From Trichoplusia ni (lineage: Eukaryota; Arthropoda; Insecta; Lepidoptera; Noctuidae): a DNA stretch of 64,000 nucleotides. The notes beneath the pieces are model-generated. The model was not told the origin of the DNA. It saw only the letters and a list, made by a program, of their open reading frames with translations, and made no database searches. The number at the start of each line of letters is the position of its first letter. The stretch's first letter is position 1. Below are positions 26,001 through 36,899 of the stretch, piece after piece. The stretch covers positions 19,135,328 to 19,199,327 of the forward strand of contig NC_039480.1 of the NCBI RefSeq assembly GCF_003590095.1. Reading direction: 5' to 3'. The position numbers were made by a program, and so were the translations under genes.

Positions 26001-28943
26001 AGAAAATAATATAACATTGGTTCCACAACTTTCACACAACGCCATCTAGTTTCAAACTAAGCAGAGCTTGTATTATGAGTACTAGCCAACTGATAAACAT
26101 ACTTATATATTTCTAAATATATACATAATATAGATAAATTACACCCAGACACAGAACAAACGATCTTTCTCATCACACAAACATTTGTCCTGGGTGGAAA
26201 TCGAACCCACGACCTTCCGGTATAGCAGTACGGGTCACTAACCACTAGACCAACAGTCCCGTCAAGTTGCTGAATAAACGTCTCTTTTATTTCATTTCAA
26301 CATACAGACGGACAAAAGGTCCCACTAATAGTCCCAGTAATCCAACACACTGAAAATTGAGTATTAATATTAAAATATCTTTCCAGCGACGAAGCTACCA
26401 TCACCGCCGTCGTCGCGACCTTCTCGCAAGCTCTCCGAGCGGGACTTCGTGTTCGACGGAGAGGAGCGGATGTTGGCGGAGCTCAACGAGCTGGGGATAG
26501 AGGACGCCAGCCCCCGCGGCAAGGAGCGGAGGGAGAGGGTCGCCCTGGCTGAGGGGGAACCTGGTGAGAGTTTGGTTTATGGCGGAGCTGATGGCGGAGA
26601 GGAGGAGAGGTTGGTGGAATGAGGAGGCTGGCGGAGTGAGAGAGAGAGAGATAAAGGTAAGTGGTGGTTTGTTCAATTGAGGCGGCGGAGAGGAGCGGAG
26701 GCAGGTGGAATCGAGTCTAGACTGGTGGAGAGAGAGAGATACATGTGGGTGGTAGTTTGGCTTCTTGATGATGAAGAATCTTAGATATTGGCGGAGTTAA
26801 ACGAGCTGGGGATAGAAGACGCTAGTTCCAGAGGATTATGAGACAAGTGAGTGGTAGTTTATAAGATGTTTGATTTGGTATCAGTTTTAAAGGCTATGCC
26901 CATAATATATGGTCATATCAATATGAGCTAAAGTTTGTTTCCTCTTCACATTATAACGGCCTTACCAATTTCGATGGATTGATCACACACGCAAACGGAC
27001 TCGCTAGAAAAGTGTCACTAATAGAATTTCTACACAACCATCCTTCAAAATTTCTCTTGACATTAAACATTTCACCCCAATTCTAATACTCCCATCGTTA
27101 TTCCAGAACCATCAGTCGACAAGCCTCGCTCCCCGAAGCTGGCCAGCCCCAAGCCCACCGTCCCCATGAAACCCTCGCAGGCGTGGTACCCGGCCGCGCG
27201 CGAGTCCCTCCGCGCCGGCGTGTGGGACAACAACAACGACGCAGACCTCAGCTTCGAGCTGCGACAGGACGAGAGGCTGCATCCAGGTATCATATACTTA
27301 TTTATTTACTAGCTTTTCGCCCGCGTCGAGGTCGGTTGTATCGCGTTTCCAAGAGATCTCTTCAAAAGTCCGGGATAACTACTATCCTATGTTCTTTCTC
27401 AAGGTCAACTCTATCTCTGAACCTAATTTCATTAAGATCAGTTCAGTGGTTTAGACGTGAAAACGTAGCAGACAGACAGAGTTGCTTTCGCATTTATAAT
27501 ATTAGTAGGGATTCAAATTAGACTACAAAGTACTGGCCTGTTGGTCTAAAGGCCAACCAGACGAGATAAAAAACGTAAACAAGCGGACCGTTACTGAGTT
27601 ACATCGCGATAGCGAGGGATTATTATCCCTGTCCTTATCACTCGTACGCGCAGTTATGGCGTGAGTTGGTCGATGAAAGCTGTCGTTATGTGTTTCGTGG
27701 TACAAGAAAGCAGTCAGTACGGCAGTTGTCAACATTTGATCCGCAAGGTTGAGACAAGTTCATTCCTTCATTTTTGTCAAAATTCGAACTTTGGCAAATG
27801 TCATGAACCCCTGGAAGTTTGTTTACATTCTTTATCTCGTCTCGTTGGCCTTACTACATATAGTGGTTAGTGGCCCTGGTTGCTATACCGGAGGTCGGAG
27901 GTTCGATTCCCATCCAGATAGTATTTTATCATATCTCTATCCTATTATCTACACCCTCGTACCTCTCCGACCCAGGCCAGCAGCTGAACGTGGACTTCAC
28001 GAGTCCCGGGCGGCTGTACGGCGCGGACTTCCAGGTCCGGGACCACACGCTGAGCGGCGGCGTGTGGCTCTACAACACGCGCGACACGGACCTCAACCAG
28101 AACTGCGGACTCCCCAGCACCGACCATGTCAGGTCAGTCCACAACATAAGGGATTAGTAGATTAAGTATAGTATTCAATATTGAAATATTTTCATATTCA
28201 AATTCAAATTCAAATTTTATATTCAAATTTTTGACTGCACGGATAGCCGAGTGGCTGAGGTCATCACGACTAACCCACTGCGTGTTAGTTCGATCCCCGT
28301 AGGACAAGCTGGGGTGTCTTTGTGCATGTGATCTGTGTGTTTATGAAACCCCCTGCGACACAAGGATTAAATTCCTTACTATGGTAGTCTTTTTTTTAAG
28401 AAAATAAAGAACACGTCGGGACACATCTATAGCTCTGACTATGGGCCATATTCAGAGCTATAGATGTGCCCCAATATGAGGCGACGAGGCCAATGCTCTT
28501 TACATGTCGGCCTCTAGAAAGTGACCCACCGGCTCACACTACTGGCCGGTGGAAGCCCGCGGTCGGTGTTTGAAGGATTGCAACGCATTGCCACACACCG
28601 ACACACAAACGCGGATGACGTAGCACGGCGGTTCAGGTTTAGTCAGTAAGGGTCTGACACTACCCATTTCCTCCCCCGAGGGAGTGGTATAGGAGGAAGG
28701 GTAATATCTTACGTCATTAACCGCCTTGGTTTAAAATCAGTCAAAACAATACTATTAATATACATGTTTTATTCTGCTTCCAGTACTGAAAGTCCTGGCA
28801 AGTCTACCGTCCCCGGACAGTTCCAAATGGCCCCGGGCGGTGAGCGTAGGAAGTCCACCCAAGAGTTGTCCAATCAGAAACCAGAAGCGAGCGTCGAAGA
28901 GTTGGAGCAGAGGCTCAACAACCTCAGAGGATTTAAGTTATAA
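20038..28943 (+). CDS. CHMP7: CHMP7, charged multivesicular body protein 7 (ESCRT-III adaptor), 11 exons
   Basis: Exons: 20038-20309, 20807-21026, 21540-21714, 22323-22489, 22967-23103, 23622-23709, 24671-24818, 26387-26563, 27107-27286, 27976-28132, 28784-28943. All introns are GT/AG, phases agree, and the sum is 1881 nt (626 aa plus stop). An in-frame TAA at 20029-20031 and the context CAAAAATGG fix the start. CHMP7 is known to bind membrane at the nuclear envelope and ER and to recruit ESCRT-III for envelope resealing. Seen in the protein: a winged-helix region with a WDxKMxFW-like segment (about residues 40-47); a hydrophobic membrane-binding stretch W112-M135 matching the position of the human WISWG region; ESCRT-III core helices about 225-360; an acidic helix at 372-388; a MIM-like ERMLAELNELGI at about 429-440; and a C-terminal LEQRLNNLR (614-622), a canonical MIM1. 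Human CHMP7 is about 450 aa; the excess lies mostly in exons 9-10 (about 462-574), where I recognise no domain. Exons 4 and 7-10 are much more GC-rich than the introns. Confidence 0.95.
22541..22562 (+). repeat. (CT)n microsatellite beside CHMP7 exon 4
   Basis: Eight or more CT units in the intron shortly after the exon 4 donor. Confidence 0.8.
22722..22900 (+). repeat. dispersed repeat F in the intron after CHMP7 exon 4
   Basis: GTTCCGTTTAGATTTTTGAC and CCGGTAAGCTAGCAGGCTGA. It is followed at about 22915 by the AACAACGTTTGCT end of a Hel-4 fragment, 20 bp before the next exon's pyrimidine tract. Confidence 0.55.
23138..23312 (+). mobile_element. SINE-A, highly diverged, in the intron after CHMP7 exon 5
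   Basis: Starts GGATAGCTGACTGATTGA, keeps AATCCCCGCTTAGGAAAAGC and TTGTTCTGAGTCTGGGAGTC; the middle is unrelated. Confidence 0.45.
23853..23995 (-). mobile_element. foldback repeat G, one arm, in a CHMP7 intron
   Basis: Tail first (AATAACTATCGTGAGACTG), then one arm and the GGCGGGATCACGAGTCGAAC centre. Confidence 0.55.
25118..25345 (-). mobile_element. SINE-D in the intron after CHMP7 exon 7
   Basis: Near-identical to 3991-4205, with an intact B box GGGTTCGATCCCC. Confidence 0.7.
25743..26003 (-). mobile_element. short Helitron, Hel-2, in the intron after CHMP7 exon 7
   Basis: CTAG end at 25743-25746. Minus orientation relative to the host gene. Confidence 0.7.
26040..26266 (-). mobile_element. 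SINE-B in the intron after CHMP7 exon 7
   Basis: Complete head with TCTAGTGGTTAGTG in minus orientation; body CATAATATAGATAAATTACACC. Confidence 0.65.
26564..26870 (+). pseudogene. decayed tandem copies of CHMP7 exon 8 in the following intron
   Basis: The intron begins with normal donor sequence, but its first 300 bp repeat pieces of exon 8 and its donor. The clearest copy is at 26785-26835. It reads ILAELNELGIEDASSRG in one frame, nearly identical to exon 8 residues MLAELNELGIEDASPRG, then hits a TGA at 26839-26841. Weaker copies of the GGCGGAGAGGAGCGGA core are at about 26580-26610 and 26682-26705. Donor-like GTAAGTGGTGGTTTG or a variant follows each unit (26656, 26739, 26845 regions). The frame after the TTAG at 26781-26784 is not compatible with the upstream exon phase, so I treat these as relics, not exons. 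Confidence 0.7.
27309..27511 (-). mobile_element. short Helitron, Hel-1, in the intron after CHMP7 exon 9
   Basis: Minus-strand copy with CTAG at 27309-27312 and TC end at 27510-27511, flanked by A/T as expected. It begins only 22 bp after the donor of exon 9. Confidence 0.75.
27851..27925 (+). mobile_element. SINE-B head, ends 50 bp before CHMP7 exon 10
   Basis: TAGTGGTTAGTGGCCCTGG and GAGGTTCGATTCCCATCC; the rest is lost. Confidence 0.55.
28233..28390 (+). mobile_element. SINE-A in the last CHMP7 intron
   Basis: Preceded by a (CAAATT)n run at 28196-28227. A and B boxes intact. About 25 bp of body is deleted. Confidence 0.7.
28500..28705 (-). repeat. GC-rich dispersed repeat in the last CHMP7 intron
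   Basis: Shares GCAACGCATTGCCA and GGTTCAGGTTTAGTCAGTAA (complement) with 13540-13640. Confidence 0.5.
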
Positions 28944-29844
28944 TATTAGGATGTGAGTCACTGTTTTATATGACTATAGTTTAGTTTAAAATTAAATTAA
29001 TAGATTAAAAAAATCGAAACACCCACGTTTTTAAACATCACTGCTTTAAAATCTTACAAAACTCTGTCCAAACCGATTTATTCGAGAATAATCGTGGAAT
29101 AAGTTATTCCTGGTAGTTACTTTTGTATAAGTTCGGGTTTGGTCAAATCGACCCTTAAAAAAATCTAAAAACCTTAAATGTCAAAAACTACAACAAATCT
29201 TAAATGTCACTGCATTTAAATGTTATCAAAATCAATCCAGCCCTTTCTATAGTTGTAAATTGCATTGTCATTAGGTTTAAAGCTACCCTGAAAATTTCAG
29301 CCTGCTACCTTATCCGGAAGTGCCTCGAAATTGAGTTGCAAAAATACAACCGGAATGACAAACAAGAAAAGTGAGTGTATAAAAACATGGGAGAATTGGT
29401 AAAAATATAGGTAGATATATCTGGTTAAAGCAATAGATAAATTATAATACATATATGTGATGGTAAAACGGTGTGAATAGAGTTTCAAGGGGCGAACAGA
29501 AAATTGTGTTTTTAATGGGGTGATCCGTTTTCAAACATAAATATGCTTAAACACAATTATTTTATGAAAAGCTTGAGAATTTTCATTTATAATGTTTATA
29601 TTTTCTCTTGTTTAACGTCCAATCTTTAATAAAACTCTGTTACTATCCACCCAAGAAATACCTCTATTCACTCCGTTACAAAGTAAATAACTCGAAAAGG
29701 AAACTTGGTTATCAAAAAATTGACTTATCAAAAACAAAAAAAAAATGTGTACCCCATGAAACTTACTGCGTCTTAAAAGTAATATTATTATGGTCGTGGA
29801 AGTGTGACGGCAATACACTGTCGTACTACGTGACTACTCTGACC

Positions 29845-29985
29845 GGCCTGTTGGTCTCGTGGTTAGTGGCCTTGACTGCTATATCTGAGGTCTTGAGTTC
29901 GATTCGTACTAAGGAGAAAATTTTATGTGATGACCCTTGTAGTTTGTTTCGTGTCTGGGTGTTATTTATCTATATTAATTAAAGT
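29845..29985 (+). mobile_element. SINE-B, diverged
   Basis: CGGCCTGTTGGTCTCGTGG start, TCGATTCGTA B-box remnant, then GTCTGGGTGTTATTTATCTA. Confidence 0.55.
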
Positions 29986-30113
29986 GTCAAGTACAGGTTA
30001 CCGTCTAGATGATAATATATGTATATCTAAAACGTCCAATAAAACCCGGTGCGTACCTTAGAATCGAACTCAAAACCTCTATGGTCGCAGTCTTACCACT
30101 AAGCTATAACAGC

Positions 30114-30455
30114 TTCATCATCATCATCCTAGCTTTCTCCCAACTATGTTGAGGTCGGCTTCCAGTCTAACCGGATTCAGCTAAGTACCAGTGTTTTACA
30201 AGGAGCGACTGCCTATCTGACCTCCTCAACCCAGTTACCTGGGCAACACGATATCCCTTGGTTAGACTGGTTGTCAGACTTTTCAAGCTTCTGACTACCT
30301 GTAACGACTGTCAAAGATGTAGGAATGACAGCCGCAATTTAACGTGCCTTCCAAAACACGGAGGAACTCGTTATGACAAAGATACGCGTCAAGCGTAGCT
30401 TAACCTGTGATCGATTCACTTATGCAGTTATAGCTTAGCCACGAGCTCCTCCTCT
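30114..30455 (-). mobile_element. SINE-C
   Basis: Near-complete; the GTGGATGGGTGACC part is deleted but the TAGCCACGAGCTCCTC end is present. Confidence 0.6.
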
Positions 30456-30625
30456 TCTAAGCTATTACAGCCGCACTCTAATAATATTACTTAAAAAACT
30501 GAAAATATTCATACTGACTCGAAGTTATAAAAATAATTATAAAGTGTAAAATGTATATTGATATTTGACTGAATGTTAGACTAATGATCTGATATTTAAT
30601 TATAGTTTTAGATAAATAATAATAC

Positions 30626-31086
30626 AGGGTATTTGACTAAGGACCGATTTTTCAATCGCCAGATAACTTTTATTCGACGAATATGTTTGACGTTTTGACG
30701 GCTTTTGTATAGGAAATATGTCAAACGGCCATATTTATTCCTCCGATAAAAGTTATCTGACGATTGAAAAATCGGGCCCTTAATCTTAAAAATAAATCTG
30801 TTAAAACCGTCAGACATATTTCCAAAAGATTTGATGATTTTCAATAAGTATTTTTAATTTTATCACAACATCAAAAAGTAAGGATTAAAAGCACTTTAGA
30901 TGATTTAAATGTATGGTAGTGGTGGCTAGTAACATCACTTGCTAGTAAAAAGCGTACTGGTAAGTGACGTCACACGAGATTTTGAATACTGAACTTTTTG
31001 TTTACGAGATAACAGTGAAATACGTATCCAATATTTTTTGGAAGTCTGTCTGACTTATTAAACAGATTTTTTTTAGTCAAATGCCC
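30626..31086. mobile_element. larger inverted-repeat element containing MITE H
   Basis: Outer ends AGGGTATTTGACTAA and TTTAGTCAAATGCCCT. MITE H is inside at 30641-30779. The second half (AAAGCGTACTGGTAAGTGAC) also occurs at 12225-12370 and 56755-56950. Confidence 0.6.
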
Positions 31087-32937
31087 TATTATCAGCAATA
31101 ATAGTATGTGTTGTGATAGTGAAAAACATGGCGAATAGTTTTATCGTAATGTGACTGTATGAACCTTCTTGTATAACACACGGCTTATATTATATGCCTA
31201 TAAATACATACTGGTAGTCTGATTAAGCCCATGCCTTGGGCGAAAAGATTTCATAATCATCTTTGTGTAATTCGAACAAATATAGTTCATTTTCGACAAA
31301 TTAAAATTATTTTGCCTTCATCAAATACTTATAATCTATTTCTTTAGGTATTTAAAAAAAGGTTGACAATATTGGTGTTTCTTTGACAAAAAACTCAGTT
31401 TTAATAATAAAATGCTACGAAAAATAATTAAAGATTACAAAATCAAAATGAAATATGTCAGTCGTTTATTTATTTAATATGTGTTTGTGTAAAAAGACAC
31501 ACCCGTTTAAATTATCTATTATAAGATTGTTTACCTTATTTTAATTACTTAAACGAATAGGTATATACGAAATGTTCACATATAGCTAATCAAAGCACGC
31601 TTATACCGTGTACTAAGTGATAAAATCCAAGAGTTGTCTTACCTAGATTCTTTCAATCATCAACTTAACCCTTGTTAACTTCTATCTGAGGAATAAATAT
31701 GGCCGTTTGACATATTTTCTATGCAAAAGCTATCAAAACTTCAAATATGTTCGTCCAATAAAAATTATCTGGCGATTGAAAAATCGGCCCTTAATATTAT
31801 ACCGGCCTCTATCCCACTGTTGGGCTAAAGCCGCTTCCTATAGCAATAATGTGTAAGCATTGATCACCATGATAGCTCATTATGGATTCCAGATCTCTAA
31901 ACGATGTTTTCTGATTAAATATTGTTATGTGTTTGCCAGGATAAAATATTTACGTTATTGTTGCAACACCAAAAAAACATGATAATGTTACAATAATATA
32001 AGTATCCCTTTATGAAGACAGTTAGAAACATTACCTACACTATCAACAATATTAATTAAATATAATTGGAATATAGAAAAAAAAAACATTTGCCATATTA
32101 GTTAATAAAAAAATGATAGATAAATAAATAATAAAATAAAAATATAAAAAAAATGGTTTCGTTAACTCATATCTATTCAAATGTCATTAAGTTTTGTAAA
32201 TATATTAGAGAAATATGGCTGGTTCCATTTAATAAGTAATGAAAGGTGTATTATTATTAATTATTATAGTATCTTAAATCACCTGAGTAAAACATTGTTG
32301 ATTCTGCCACCAGATTGACAGTTGTCAAGACTTCTTCAAGTTTTTTAAATGGACAGTTTTAAATGTAAACTAAATACATTTCAAACGATCTATATCTGTT
32401 TTAGATATCTAGCAAAAACGATATGGCCTCAAAATGAACTAATTATCCTATTTTTTTATCCATATTGTCAACTACCTTCATACCAAATTTCATCGAAATT
32501 GTTTTAGTCGTTACAGTGTAATAAAGTCACAAACTTCTTTTTAATATTAACGTGATTATTTTGACAAAATGGTGTTTAAAAATGTGTTGGTAATACAGTT
32601 GTTATTGCAAGTTCAAATTTTACAGTTAATTGCTAAAATATTGCTTTTGCTAGATACCTAATACATGTGGCAGTTATTCTTGTAAGTAATTGTATAAATA
32701 AATAGTTGATAAACACTGGTTAGGTACTATTAGATAGGATATCAAAAATTTTTGGAAAAAAATACCAAAAAAAAATTCTAATGTAAAAATTAAGGGTTAC
32801 ATTTTAAATTGTGTAAAATTTCGGTGAAGGCAAGAGTTGGAGGTTTATTGCTATTCATATACTCAAAAATCTTTGAAATTTGCCAATATTGTTCAGATTT
32901 TAGTCCTATTAAATAAGTATTTGACTGAATATACGAC
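31087..32937. other. AT-rich intergenic DNA
   Basis: Apart from MITE H at 31652-31793 and a short RTE-tail-like piece (CCCACTGTTGGGC, about 31812), nothing is recognised. Confidence 0.45.
31652..31793. mobile_element. MITE H, left end decayed
   Basis: Right end TGGCGATTGAAAAATCGGCC intact. Confidence 0.5.
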
Positions 32938-33125
32938 TGGCCTGTTTATCTAGTGGTTAGATGCCCTGACTGCTATACCAGTGGTCGTGGGTTCGAGTCC
33001 CACCCAGGACAAATGTTCGTCTGATCAGCTCCATTATTTGTTCTGTGTCTGGGTGTAATTTATCTATAATATGTATGTATTTAGAAATATATAAGTATGT
33101 TTATCAGTTGTCTAGTACTCATAAA
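32938..33125 (+). mobile_element. SINE-B
   Basis: GGCCTGTTTATCTAGTGG start; B box GGGTTCGAGTCCC; tail through TCAGTTGTCTAGTACTC. Confidence 0.65.
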
Positions 33126-33429
33126 AGCGTGACAGACATCCACACATAAAAAAAATGAGTTATTAGTTTTTGTAGGGTTTAGCATCACCCAATAACTCTT
33201 GCCTTCACTTTATTATGGTAATTTTCGTTTTAATTGACTAATAATACCCCTATTGAGTTGTGACGTGTCTCGTTTTAATATAAATAATTATTAAATTAAA
33301 TTGTAATAATGTAAATACTCAATTAAGTGCCTTTAAAATGTTCTTACTTGCTAGACAAATTATATTTTTAGAATCTTTAATAGGAACCTCTTAAAATACA
33401 GAAACGTAAGTCTTTAAAAACTATATGCT

Positions 33430-33590
33430 GTCTTTTTGGTCTAGTGGTTAGTGACCCTGACTGCTATACTGGAGGACCTGGTATCCATTCCCAACCAGAA
33501 CAAATGTTTGTGAGATTAGCATGTATGTTTATCAGTTGTCTAGTACTCATAATACAATCTTTGCTTAGCTTGAAGTTGTGAATACATTTC
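33430..33590 (+). mobile_element. SINE-B, internally deleted
   Basis: TTGGTCTAGTGGTTAGTGAC start; the B box is mutated and about 50 bp of body is missing. Confidence 0.55.
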
Positions 33591-33730
33591 TATTCATTCA
33601 AGTGATTTGATGAATGTTAAAGCTTATATAAATGTGATTTGTCTAGCAGTGTTGGTGTAAGGTAGATTAAAGATAACACTGCCAAACAATATTAATGTCA
33701 TATAATAAATGTAGTTGCAATACTCATATA

Positions 33731-33933
33731 GAGAACGAGCATTGATCACCACGCCTGTGAGCTGCCCCACGGTGGGGCGCCATTACCGAAGCTGTTAATA
33801 ACACCAGCCTGTAACTGTCCCACTGCAGGCCTCTCATACAGAGAACGAGCATTGATCACCACGCTTGTGAGCTGCCCCACGGTGGGGCGCCATTACCGAA
33901 GCTGTTAATAACACCAGCCTGTAACTGTCCCAC
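33731..33933 (-). repeat. 110-bp satellite, 1.9 units
   Basis: GAGAACGAGCATTGATCACC starts at 33731 and again at 33841. Contains the CCCCACGGTGGGG palindrome. It ends 137 bp before the truncated LINE. Confidence 0.85.
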
Positions 33934-34069
33934 TTAACTTTTAACTGCAGTTAACCCATGTCTCGAAATTAAATACTGCCATAATGTATCATTGTAGTTC
34001 AATCTCAAAATAAAAACCAATCTACCCTACACAAGAGGACATTTAATAATTTTAATAATAAATATAAAA

Positions 34070-34985
34070 GCAAGGAGCTACACGGACGCTATTATCGGAC
34101 CCTTCACGGGGCCGATGTAGATTTCTTAGCGTCCGTGGCCTGGCTACGCTTCGGAGATCTCTTTGGAGAAACCGAAGGGTTTGTATGTGCAATTATGGAT
34201 GAAGTTATCATGACGAATAACTACCGAAAATATATAATTAAGGATGGTACAGTTGACATCTGTCGGGCATGTCACTGTCCCGGTGAATCCTTGAGACATA
34301 TAGTTTCGGGATGTTCTCGTCTTGCTAACGGTGAATACTTGCACAGACATAACCAAGTGGCCAGGATTATCCATCAGCAGCTTGCTCTGAAATACAAACT
34401 TGTGGAATCTGAGGTGCCGTACTATAAGTATGTGCCCGACCCAGTTCTCGAAAGTGGTCATATCACACTGTACTGGGATCGATCTATCATCACTGACAGG
34501 ACTATTGTTGCCAATAAGCCTGATATAGTGGTGATCGATCGATCAGAGCGTCGGACAATGATTGTTGATATCACTATCCCCCATGACGAGAACCTCGTGA
34601 AAGCAGAAAAAGAAAAACAATTGAAATATTTGGATTTAGCTCACGAGGTTGTCGACTTGTGGGAGGTGGACTCGGCAATCATTGTCCCGATAGTCGTAAG
34701 TGCCAATGGCTTAATAGCCAAGAGCCTCGATCAACATCTTCGGAGGCTCTCGTTGGGCGTCTGGGTCAAGGGTTTGATTCAGAAAGCGGTACTTCTGGAC
34801 ACGGCGCGCATCGTGAGGAGGTTCCTCTCTCTGGAGCCCTGACCACCGGCAGCTTGGGCCCTGTACCCGTTGCCGGTTGGACACTATTTTTTATATTTTT
34901 AAATGTATGTTGTTTTTTATATATATTTAAAAATGTAATTTATATGTATTTTAATGAAATAAAGGAGAATATAATAGTGTGATAT
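34070..34985 (+). mobile_element. 5'-truncated non-LTR retrotransposon, zinc knuckle plus restriction-like endonuclease
   Basis: An open frame runs from at least 34072 to the TGA at 34840-34842, without an intact N-terminus. It encodes the C-terminal part of a LINE protein. A Cys/His knuckle (CRAC, then H and C in the HIVSGC segment) is followed by KPD, 14 residues, then D in the IVDITIP segment. That matches the KPDx12-14(D/E) active-site pattern of the PD-(D/E)XK endonucleases of R2/R4-like elements. The reverse transcriptase is missing, so this is a 5'-truncated copy. The 3' UTR has AATAAA at 34958-34963. The frame is intact, suggesting a fairly young insertion. The exact clade is uncertain. 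Confidence 0.75.
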
Positions 34986-35171
34986 ATCCTGATAATTATA
35001 AGTGGCTTAATACTGATTGTGAACAAAATGTAATTATTTTTTTAATATGTTTGTTTCTATATGATATATGTTGCGTAATAAAGTCGCGAGCGTGGAATGT
35101 AACGTGTTGCTATAAAGAATGGAAAAGATCAGTGTCTGTAACTCTTAAAGCAGAACAGTGGGTGAGGGAGA

Positions 35172-35432
35172 TAGCGCCATCCCGCGACTTCGTCCTCGTG
35201 GTTAGAAGGTATAAGTTATGGTTTATATGTGCCCTGCTTTTTCCACATTTTCCATATATCTTCGCTCCTATTAGTCGCAGCGTGATGTTATATAGCCTAA
35301 AACCTTCCTCGATGAATGGTCTATTCAATACAAAAATATTTTTTCAATTTGAATCAGTAGTTCCTGAGATTAGCGCGTTCAAACAAACAAACAAACTCTT
35401 CAGCTTTATAGATTAGTTTAGAAGTATAGATA
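35172..35432 (-). mobile_element. Hel-2 Helitron lacking its CTAG end
   Basis: Matches other Hel-2 copies from CCCGCGACTTCGTCC onward, but the terminal AACAGCTAG side is missing. Confidence 0.6.
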
Positions 35433-36644
35433 TAGCGCTGTCTCGCTTTAGCAAAGGTTAGCTCACGCGTATTTATCGGGATTGTCCGAGTAGTTACTGA
35501 AAGTTGATTGTAGCTATAAAAAATAGTCGTTCATTAGCCCGGAGTGTCGTTATAATTGAAAAGCTTTAATGACAAACGTACAGACACGTCAAACTTATAA
35601 CACCTCTGTTTTTGCATTGCTGGTTAATAACAATCCTTCATAACGGATTATATCGATATATGTTTCAGTAATTTTGGCGTTTAGTGTCAAACATTTAAAG
35701 ACAGAAACTTGCATTGTTAAAATATTCGATAAATTCACGAGTGTATCTCTCAGTCATGTTAGTTGTGCTTTAAGAGTTATTAGAACACAAATAGGGTTCC
35801 GTATTGAAATTATTACACTTGTATGTATCCTCAGAATGTCAGCCATATTAAAGAACTTTGTTTCAGCAAAGTACTTAATTACTAATAAGAAAATTCTCGC
35901 TCTTAGCTGTCATTTTCTCTATGTTAGGTAAAATGAAGTAATTATATCGCTGTCGACCGTCATGCTATCCTCGTCATAAATAGGCATTTCGTACGGAACC
36001 CAGATTTAAATCGAATTGAACTAACATAAGTGCGTGTTATAAAAATAGGAAGAGACTGGTTGTATGGTGTAACAAATATAAACTGATTTATTAAGATATT
36101 ATTTTAATAATTGTTGTGAGTTTGTAATTTTAAAAAGTGTTTTTTACAACTGTCTCGATGATCTGAAACTGTTTGAATTTAATTTTTCGTATGGCAACAA
36201 AATAGTTGCGCGACTGTCTGGCAACTGTTGACCGACGGAAATAAAACTTTTTTGTTGGCAATAAAGTGGCAGATTAGACAGTTTTAATTGAAAGATAATT
36301 GCCAAACTTGCTTGCTTGCTTGCTTGCAGGGGGTCTGGAATCATGCCCAGAACCCCTGGACCACGGGATCGGTATGACGTCCCTTCCACCCTGTATAGAG
36401 TATCGGGTATCGGTGAATTGTTTTATCTCCCGTTATAAGTTTAACTCAGCTATGATATCAAACAGTTTTGGTAAAGACAGTTTATTATTTTATTAGTTAA
36501 TATTTTTGTATCGGATAACTTTATTATGGTCTAGTGATATATTTTGTAGCTTTATTTATATATGTTTTGTTATGCATATCGACTAAATGTAAATAGGATG
36601 TAAATATAATATACGGACGTGCCAACTTGTGTTTTATTTAGAAA
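35433..36644. other. intergenic, low information
   Basis: A foldback-G fragment (35458-35495), a (GCTT)n run near 36309, and AT-rich sequence. The 85-codon frame at 35674-35931 lacks any family signal. Confidence 0.4.
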
Positions 36645-36899
36645 CTAGCTGTTGCCCGCGACTTCGTCCCCGTGGGTAGAAGTTATAAGTTATGATTTAT
36701 ACCTGCCCTCTTTGTTTCACATTTTCCATTGTATCTTCGCTCCTATTAGTCGCAGCGTGATGTTTTATAGCCTAAAGCCTTCCTCGATGAATGGTCTACT
36801 CAACACAAAAATAATTTTTCAATTTGGACCAGTAGTTCCTGAGATTAGCGCGTTCAAACAAACAAACAAACTCTTCAGCTTTATATATTAAAGTATAGA
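36645..36899 (-). mobile_element. short Helitron, Hel-2
   Basis: CTAG end at 36645-36648 and TC end at 36898-36899 on the minus strand. Confidence 0.7.

Noticed and set aside
35674..35931. 85-codon frame in the intergenic region
   Set aside because: AT-rich, no family similarity, no splice or promoter context.
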